DNA of 11,239 nt, from NCBI GenBank assembly GCA_900552125.1, contig URYK01000065.1, forward strand, positions 1-11,239, in the 5' to 3' direction. The position numbers and the translations under genes are program-made. The stretch comes from an uncultured Solobacterium sp. (GTDB taxonomy: Bacteria; Bacillota_I; Bacilli_A; Erysipelotrichales; Erysipelotrichaceae). Shown here piece by piece: positions 5,635 to 11,239 of the stretch. Each line of letters begins with the position of its first letter. The stretch's first letter is position 1. Under the pieces are notes generated by a model. That model did no database searches, was not told where the DNA came from, and worked only from the letters and a program-made list of their open reading frames with translations.

Positions 5635-7640
5635 TGCCAATTAAATATGTACCGTTTATACCGGAGCCGGTGGAAGGACAGGCTGTGCTTGGTAATTTTA
5701 ATAGAATATTGAGATACAAAGGCGCTGACGATGTTTCTATGACATTGCAACGTGGCATGCCTTTATATGAAATGGAAAAACAGGAAACTGTGGGCGAAAA
5801 CTCCGATGGTAATATGGTTATTCGTGGAGAATGTGTTTCTGCCTGTGCTTATCTTAAAGAGCAAGGCATTCAAGTTGACCTTGTTTACATTGACCCACCA
5901 TTTGCAAGTGGTGCCGATTACGCAAAGAAAGTATATATTCGTCGAAATCCGAAAGTAGCAGAAGTTATTGCACAGGCTGAACAAGAGCTGGATGTAGATG
6001 AATTGAAAGCTTTTGAAGAAAAGATGTATGGTGATGTATGGGATAAAGAAAAATATCTGAACTGGATGTACGAAAATCTTATGGCGATTAAATCGGTAAT
6101 GAGTGAAAATGCGTCCATATATGTACATATTGATTGGCATATTGGGCATTATGTTAAGATTCTTCTCGATGAAGTGTTTGGTGAAGATAATTTTAGAAAT
6201 GAAATTACTTGGGTAAGGACAGCTTCACATAATGATAGTAAGCAAAATTATAGTAGAGTTAAAGACAGTATATTTTTCTATTCTCGTTCAGAAGAGTATC
6301 CATTTAATATACAATACACACCTTATACAGAAGAGTACATTGCTGATGAATGGACAAAAGCACCTTCTGGACGATACTATAAATTTGAAAATATGCTTGA
6401 TCCACAGAATAAAATGGCAGCTTACGATTTTCATGGCACAGTTGCACGTTGGAGAACAACGCCAGAAAAATTTGAAGAATTGTGGAATGCCCCTCAAACA
6501 GAAGTTCCCAATAGCCATGGCCGTGTAAGACTTGGAAAAAATGGAAAGCCTATCAAACGTTGCCGCATTGTGTTTATGGACGAACTTCCGGGAGTTCCTT
6601 TAAATGATAATTGGTCAGATATTGCGTATGTTGCAGGTCGATCTGCTGAGTCGGCAAATTATTCTACGCAAAAACCAGAAGCACTATTGAATAGAATTAT
6701 CACATCTTCATCAAATGAAAATATGATAGTTGCAGATTTTTTTGGAGGTAGTGGTGTTACTGCAGCAGTGGCAAACAAACTGGCCAGAAAATTTATTCAT
6801 TGTGATATTGGATTGAATTCTGTTCAGACAACCCGTGATCGTCTTGTCGCAGATGGGGCTGAATTCGATGTGCTGGAAATTAAAGATGGAGTTCAACTTT
6901 ATCGTAATCCGGTTCAGACAATGGATAAAATTAAATTTTTGATTCCTGGCTTGAAAAATGAAGATTCTCTGGATTCTTTCTGGGAAGGTGCTATCTCTGA
7001 TAGCAAGCTTGGTACAATTCCTGCTTACGTGCCAAATTTAATGGACAGCGCATCCAAACTTCTTGATAAAGTGACCATGAACCGTATTATTCATCAGGCG
7101 ATTCCAGAATTGGATAATGACATTAAAAAGGTTATTGTTTACTATATCGACATTACTGATGAAGTGGAGATTATGAATTTCATCAAAGAAGATGACAGTA
7201 CGACTGTAGAAATTGAATTGCGTGATCTTAAATCAATTCTTGATGATGTTGTCATTGGTGATTATGCAGAATTCCATGCAGAAGAAATTGCAGGCGGATA
7301 TGCTGTTGCTATTGATAAATTTATGAGTGATCGTGTGTTGTCTAAAATTACAGAATTCAATCAGAAAGCATTCCTTAATTCTTCTGCGAAGAAACCGTAT
7401 AAATCGATTGAAATCAGTGAAGAAGGCTTGGAACTTATTGAATTCCTTAGCCTGGATTGCACTGCGAACGGTGGTGAGTGGCATTCTGATAGTGAAATCA
7501 AGATTGATAAAAATGGCTATGTTATCGTAGACGGCAATAAAACCAAGGAGTTCTGGGATGGTTACATACGCAGCAAAAAGAAACCTCTCCGACTTAAAAT
7601 TCGTAACATTTGTGGGGATGAAACTGTTTGGGAGGTGTAA
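5634..7640 (+). CDS. mod: Type III Mod subunit, beta-class DNA adenine methyltransferase
   Basis: This 668-residue protein should recognise a short asymmetric site and methylate the N6 of adenine with S-adenosylmethionine, protecting host DNA and supplying specificity to Res. Motif IV DPPF lies at 87-90 ([13 protein letters not shown]), TQKP (motif X) at 345-348, and the SAM-binding motif I FFGGSG at 369-374. The order IV, then target-recognition region, then X-I is that of the beta class, which fits type III Mod. The target-recognition region falls at roughly 190-340, and a ~270-residue C-terminal extension follows, probably for contact with Res. GGAGGA (5620-5625) sits 8 bases before the ATG. 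The stop is 3 bases before the next gene, whose ribosome binding site lies inside the mod end. All key motifs are intact, so the enzyme is probably active. Confidence 0.9.
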   Translation: MPIKYVPFIPEPVEGQAVLGNFNRILRYKGADDVSMTLQRGMPLYEMEKQETVGENSDGNMVIRGECVSACAYLKEQGIQVDLVYIDPPFASGADYAKKVYIRRNPKVAEVIAQAEQELDVDELKAFEEKMYGDVWDKEKYLNWMYENLMAIKSVMSENASIYVHIDWHIGHYVKILLDEVFGEDNFRNEITWVRTASHNDSKQNYSRVKDSIFFYSRSEEYPFNIQYTPYTEEYIADEWTKAPSGRYYKFENMLDPQNKMAAYDFHGTVARWRTTPEKFEELWNAPQTEVPNSHGRVRLGKNGKPIKRCRIVFMDELPGVPLNDNWSDIAYVAGRSAESANYSTQKPEALLNRIITSSSNENMIVADFFGGSGVTAAVANKLARKFIHCDIGLNSVQTTRDRLVADGAEFDVLEIKDGVQLYRNPVQTMDKIKFLIPGLKNEDSLDSFWEGAISDSKLGTIPAYVPNLMDSASKLLDKVTMNRIIHQAIPELDNDIKKVIVYYIDITDEVEIMNFIKEDDSTTVEIELRDLKSILDDVVIGDYAEFHAEEIAGGYAVAIDKFMSDRVLSKITEFNQKAFLNSSAKKPYKSIEISEEGLELIEFLSLDCTANGGEWHSDSEIKIDKNGYVIVDGNKTKEFWDGYIRSKKKPLRLKIRNICGDETVWEV

Positions 7641-7643
7641 TCA

Positions 7644-9131
7644 ATGGCTCAAAATGTGACATTATATAACCTTTTGATTTCTTGTCCAGGTGATATTAAG
7701 GAAGAAGTTACATTGATTGAATCTGCAGTAGATGAGTTTAATGAATTATATGCTGAAACTTTAGGAATCACAATAAAAACTCGCCATTGGAGTAAAAGTT
7801 CTTATGCTCAGTCTGGAGGAAAACCACAGGCATTACTTAACGAGCAGTTTGTAAATAAATGTGATGCAGCAGTTGCGATTTTCTGGACAAGATTTGGCTC
7901 ACCTACTGATGAGTATGGTTCTGGAACAGAAGAAGAAATTGAAATTATGCTTCAATCTGGAAAACAAGTGTTTATGTATTTTTCGGATAAGCCTATCCCA
8001 CCATCAAAAATAAATGGTGACGGCTATGAGAAAATACAAGCATTCCGTGACAAATATAAAGACAAAGGAATATATTTCACTTATTCATCCGACGAAGAAT
8101 TTAAAAAGATGTTTTTTGCCCATCTTTCCATGCATTTTTTGACAGAAAAGAGGGTAAGTGAAACAGCCAATGAATATCGTTCTGAGTTAAAGTTATTAGG
8201 TATTGACGAAACTGGAAGATTGACTGAAGAAGCGGTGGTATGCCCATTCGTGTTAAATGCAGAGATTACCATGAAAGAATACATTACTTCGATTAAGAAT
8301 ATGTATCAGGAGATTTCTGATATGAATGTAGGTGGTAGATCTGTTACAGCTAATACTTTTTTTGCTGGATTTACAAGCCCTGTTGACATAGATGAAGATG
8401 AAAAAGAGTTTATTACTGCTGTGGCTGAACAGCTGGAGCGTAAGTTGTCCGATTCCTTTTTTGAACTTGGAAATTTAAACCAAGATACTTTAACATCAAA
8501 TCTACTCAGTGGTCCTAAGTTGAATGGAACATCCGAAGAAAAGCAGAAATATTGGAAAATCAAAAGATTGCATGAAACTATTTCTAAAGCTTTGGAATGG
8601 GCTCCGGTTGAGAAAGCGTTTTCTGGAATGAATTGTATTAAATTAGCAATTCAGAATTGTGGTAAGGCCATTGACGAAGATGCTGAAATTATGTTTGAAG
8701 TTCCAAAAGAATCCTTGCTTACATTAGGTGAATTCCCTAAGTTTAATAATGCAGAGATAGGATATTTGCTTACAGATTGTGATATGAGTATTTTGTTCGG
8801 AATTGAAGGCACATCTGAATATATTGAATATTCAGAATCAGAGCAAAATGGAAGAACTTCGTATGGAGCACGTCCATATGGTTTGCCTGGATATGTTCCG
8901 GATTATAGTGATGATTTCACTGATGAGATAAAAGATGTGTTTTGTTATGGATTCTATTCAAGTGAAGATAAGTATATTGTAAAGCTTAAAGTAGATTATA
9001 TAAAACATAATACAACTGTTGCTTTCCCGACAATCCTTTTTGTGAAAAATGAGATTGATGAGATACCATATAAAATCACATCTAAGAATAATCCGGATGT
9101 TGTTGAAGGATGTATAAAGGTTAAAAGTTAG
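7644..9131 (+). CDS. DUF4062/TIR-like domain protein with large unknown C-terminal region
   Basis: This 495-residue soluble protein has an N-terminal domain (about 5-168) that reads as DUF4062, a family placed in the TIR-like/nucleoside deoxyribosyltransferase-like fold by published comparative work (recalled, not searched). Visible signatures are YNLLISCPGDIKEE at the first strand and loop, CDAAVAIFWTRFGSPT, and GSGTEEEIE at 92-100, whose glutamates could serve as the catalytic acid of a nucleotide-cleaving enzyme, then KQVFMYFSD. Residues ~170-300 are mainly helical; the last ~150 look beta-rich and may be a sensor or binding module. GGAGGT (7631-7636), 7 bases before ATG 7644, is embedded in the 3' end of mod, so the gene belongs to the restriction operon. 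An NAD-consuming or nucleotide-consuming effector is a reasonable hypothesis. The DUF4062 assignment is fairly likely; the activity is not shown. Confidence 0.7.
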   Translation: MAQNVTLYNLLISCPGDIKEEVTLIESAVDEFNELYAETLGITIKTRHWSKSSYAQSGGKPQALLNEQFVNKCDAAVAIFWTRFGSPTDEYGSGTEEEIEIMLQSGKQVFMYFSDKPIPPSKINGDGYEKIQAFRDKYKDKGIYFTYSSDEEFKKMFFAHLSMHFLTEKRVSETANEYRSELKLLGIDETGRLTEEAVVCPFVLNAEITMKEYITSIKNMYQEISDMNVGGRSVTANTFFAGFTSPVDIDEDEKEFITAVAEQLERKLSDSFFELGNLNQDTLTSNLLSGPKLNGTSEEKQKYWKIKRLHETISKALEWAPVEKAFSGMNCIKLAIQNCGKAIDEDAEIMFEVPKESLLTLGEFPKFNNAEIGYLLTDCDMSILFGIEGTSEYIEYSESEQNGRTSYGARPYGLPGYVPDYSDDFTDEIKDVFCYGFYSSEDKYIVKLKVDYIKHNTTVAFPTILFVKNEIDEIPYKITSKNNPDVVEGCIKVKS

Positions 9132-9145
9132 GAAAGGAATACTAC

Positions 9146-9520
9146 ATGGAAAAGCCACAATACATCGATTGGATAGTTGAAGAAACTGGTATTGTAATTA
9201 AAGATGACATACCGTTAAAATGCTATAAAATTGATTATAAAGATGATGAAAGTATTCTTGATGACTGGGCATTGCACATTCGAAGAAATTACATAGAAGA
9301 TACTGAACTTAAAGAAGACGCAGATGACAATGCAATGACTGTTGAACAGTATTTGCATGATTATGTAATTCCACAAAAAGGAGAAGAATTGGGAGCTACG
9401 GTACGTTCTGCAGACATAACAGAAATTTTAATTTCCGATTTATTAGAGTTTGTTCATCAGTATTCTGTTCCGAGATATAAATTGAAGAACAGATCCGGGA
9501 AAAACAATTCACAACAATAA
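9146..9520 (+). pseudogene. hamA: HamA N-terminal fragment (Hachiman, DUF1837), 124 residues
   Basis: This looks like the first half of HamA, the DUF1837 effector nuclease of the Hachiman anti-phage system, which pairs with the helicase HamB. Recognisable parts are WALHIRRNYI (41-50), the ITEILISDLLEF segment (91-102, including the helix-1 glutamate E93 expected in the nuclease fold), and the following VPRYKLKNR (108-116). Intact HamA is about twice this length. From memory, the catalytic E and K of a studied E. coli HamA lie near residues 138-140, beyond the end of this fragment. The frame ends at TAA 9518-9520, immediately followed by HamB sequence from well inside the helicase. AAAGGA (9133-9138) gives a good start, so a peptide may be made, but it should lack nuclease activity. 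Assignment rests on motif similarity and on the HamB sequence that follows. Confidence 0.7.
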
Positions 9521-9527
9521 AGTTGTG
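9510..9527. repeat. Inverted repeat at the hamA/hamB deletion junction
   Basis: CACAAC (9510-9515) and GTTGTG (9522-9527) form a perfect 6-bp inverted repeat around the loop AATAAA, which contains the hamA fragment's stop codon. It lies exactly where HamA-like sequence gives way to HamB-like sequence. Such a small palindrome could mark a deletion end point created by template switching or by joining of short repeats, but chance is possible for a 6-bp stem. Confidence 0.5.
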
Positions 9528-11094
9528 TCATAACGGCGGTGTTGCTATCTATCTTGGGCAGCAACGTTCAATGAAAACGGTATTTGAAAGAATTATAAAT
9601 TTGGATAAGCGAAACTATGATTTGAAAGCATTAAAAGATAATACAAATCAAGCAGAGCTTTCCAAAATCAAGGGATTTATAGAAAGCTATTATGGTTCAG
9701 AGCACTATTATACGAAAGCAGCAGAATTGGGGGTTTTGCCTCATTCATCTAATCTTCAAAATGGAGTTAAGCTTGTTGTTGAACATGCATTGAAGAATAA
9801 ATATGTTTCTTGCGTAGTGTGTACATCGACGCTTGCACAGGGGGTGAATATCCCGATAAAATATTTATTGGTCACCAGCATTCGAAACGGATTGAAATTA
9901 GTAAAAGCTCGAGATTTTCAAAACTTGATGGGTAGAACAGCACGAGCAGGTATATACACAGAAGGAAGTATTATTATTACGGATTGCAAAATATACGACA
10001 ACCGTACCAACTGGAAAAATGGTGGAAGATATTTATGGAATGATTGTGTGAAGCTATTTGATACAAAATTGACAGAACCTTGTGGCAGTTCTATTCTTTC
10101 GTTAGTCCAGGATTTTAACATAGATTATGATGTGACCGTAAGTGGTGAGAAATTTATTGATATAGTGATAGATCACCTTGACGAAAGAGATTTCTTGCTT
10201 GATTACGCAAAGAAGTTAGAAAAAGCATACTTAAAAGTCAATCCCAAAAGAACACAAAATCTGATTGTGCAGGAAATATTATTGCGTCAGGATATTATAT
10301 CAAATATAGAAAATTATTTGTGTTTAGTACGTTCCGCAGAAACATTGGTCAATGATAGTAAGAAAAGTGCTGTGGATATTTGTACAAATACATTGGCGTA
10401 TGCTATGGCAACAGAAAAAGAGAAAGAATTACTGATTAAAGTTTTTCAGAAGATAGAAGAGAATATTCAACAATATTCTGTTGAAAAATTGAGCAGATAT
10501 TCTAATGCAATGTCAGGAATAGGTTTGTCTTCTCTAATAGAGGAATGGATTGTTCAGAATGAACTTACAGAGAAGATATATACAGAAACAGAACTATTAT
10601 ACGTTATTACAGAATTGTATCTGCAAATCTGTGGAGACTTTAGATACCAAGAGCATATACAAAGCATTTGTAAAAAATGGATTGATGGACAGACTCCAAT
10701 GGAAATTAACAACAAAGAAACTATTGGAATTGCAGAAGTAGAATCATTATGTAATAAAAGAATCTCATATGAAATGAATTTTCTTATCGGCAATATCTGT
10801 GATCTGATAGAAGTTGACGGAGAAAATGAGGAGCAAGTTGATCAAAGGAACATCTTGACATTGTTACAAAAGAAAGTAAAATATGGCGTTCCCAATATGA
10901 CAGCAATTTCTATTTGTGAGAGTGTTTTTAATGATCGTCTATTAGCTATAGAATTAGCTCAAATTTTATCTGATGCGAATATTGGAACGGATAAGATACT
11001 TAATATGTTGAAAGCTCATAGTGAAGAAATCTTTAGTTGTCTTGATTCGTATCCGGAATATTTCAAGGATAGATTATCTGTGTTGATGAAATAA
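9523..11094 (+). pseudogene. hamB: HamB helicase, C-terminal part only (Hachiman)
   Basis: The 523-codon frame encodes the second RecA domain and C-terminal helical region of a Ski2-like superfamily 2 helicase, assigned to HamB because of the HamA fragment before it. Motif IV-like GGVAIYLGQQR is at 5-15, the helicase segment GVLPHSSNL at 70-78, motif V TSTLAQGVNIP at 101-111, and motif VI QNLMGRTARAG at 133-143. Walker A, the DExH box and the rest of the first RecA domain are absent, so it cannot hydrolyse ATP alone. The frame is open back to 9481 with no HamB-like residues before CHNGG. The first start-like codons are TTG 9523, without a ribosome binding site, and ATG 9571. The long frame, free of frameshifts or stops, suggests the deletion is recent or the fragment is retained. 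Other Ski2-like defence helicases remain possible. Confidence 0.7.
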
Positions 11095-11239
11095 AGGTAG
11101 CATACTGTATTTACAGATTGCTGAATGTGCATTAAAAATAGATATTTCGTAAGCGCTTAAATCTTGGGTAGCTTTACTGTCTACGTTTTTAAACTCATAA
11201 TGATAGTAAATAGATTTTTACTACACTCCGCTTGATAGG
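11095..11239. other. Non-coding tail with palindromes, including a cre-like site
   Basis: No gene is seen in these 145 bases. A 10-bp palindrome TAAGCGCTTA (11150-11159), read with its flanks, matches 12 of 14 positions of the form TGTAAGCGCTTACA that CcpA-type catabolite regulators bind. Two other small inverted repeats are present: CTGTA-TT-TACAG region (11105-11116) and TAGTAAA/TTTACTA (11204-11223). None has a clear T-run after it, so no terminator can be called for the operon within the window. Confidence 0.35.

Noticed and set aside
5763..6149. Antisense frame of 128 codons inside mod
   Set aside because: It overlaps the DPPF methyltransferase motif region on the sense strand, and its hydrophobic F/I-rich composition is a reverse-strand artefact.
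3188..11094. BREX or DISARM system
   Set aside because: A methylase and helicases are present, but there is no PglZ-type phosphatase, no BrxC-type ATPase, no PglX and no DrmA/DrmB; the Res nuclease motif and Mod layout fit type III restriction instead.
11204..11223. TAGTAAA/TTTACTA hairpin as operon terminator
   Set aside because: AT-only stem with no T-run downstream; too weak to call.

Overview
The window looks like the edge of a genomic island in a low-GC Gram-positive gut anaerobe, most likely a Lachnospiraceae-type Clostridia. The evidence is strong AGGAGG-type ribosome binding sites, AT-rich codon use and the style of the proteins; no rRNA or species marker is present. Every gene lies on the + strand.

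Bases 1-1811 are ordinary chromosome: the 3' end of an isoaspartyl dipeptidase gene (iadA), a factor-independent terminator, a complete zinc-dependent alcohol dehydrogenase-like gene, and the first ~120 codons of an AEC-family permease. The permease stops abruptly near 1800, and unrelated DNA follows.

Bases 1812-2223 hold no intact gene but look like a mobile-element border. They contain a 12-codon relic that reads as the start of a low-molecular-weight protein tyrosine phosphatase, a tandem 11-bp repeat resembling integrase arm sites, a terminator, and a promoter region with three copies of a TATCGGC element.

Bases 2224-11094 are a defence island in more AT-rich DNA. First comes a Fic-domain protein with an N-terminal helix-turn-helix, probably autoregulated. 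A tightly packed run follows: a type III restriction helicase-nuclease (Res), a 68-residue unknown protein, a beta-class adenine methyltransferase (Mod), a 495-residue protein with a DUF4062/TIR-like N-terminal domain, a 124-residue N-terminal piece of HamA, and a 523-codon C-terminal piece of HamB. Res, the small ORF and Mod are joined by TAATG stop/start overlaps, and the DUF4062 gene starts 3 bases after Mod, so these four look like one translationally coupled unit. The Hachiman pair (HamA/HamB) appears to have lost the HamA nuclease core and the HamB ATPase half in one internal deletion whose junction falls on a CACAAC/GTTGTG hairpin.

The strongest candidate for something undescribed is the four-gene unit res - small ORF - mod - DUF4062. 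It suggests a type III restriction system with an accessory protein and a possible nucleotide-consuming effector. All functional calls come from motif reading by eye; no searches were run.
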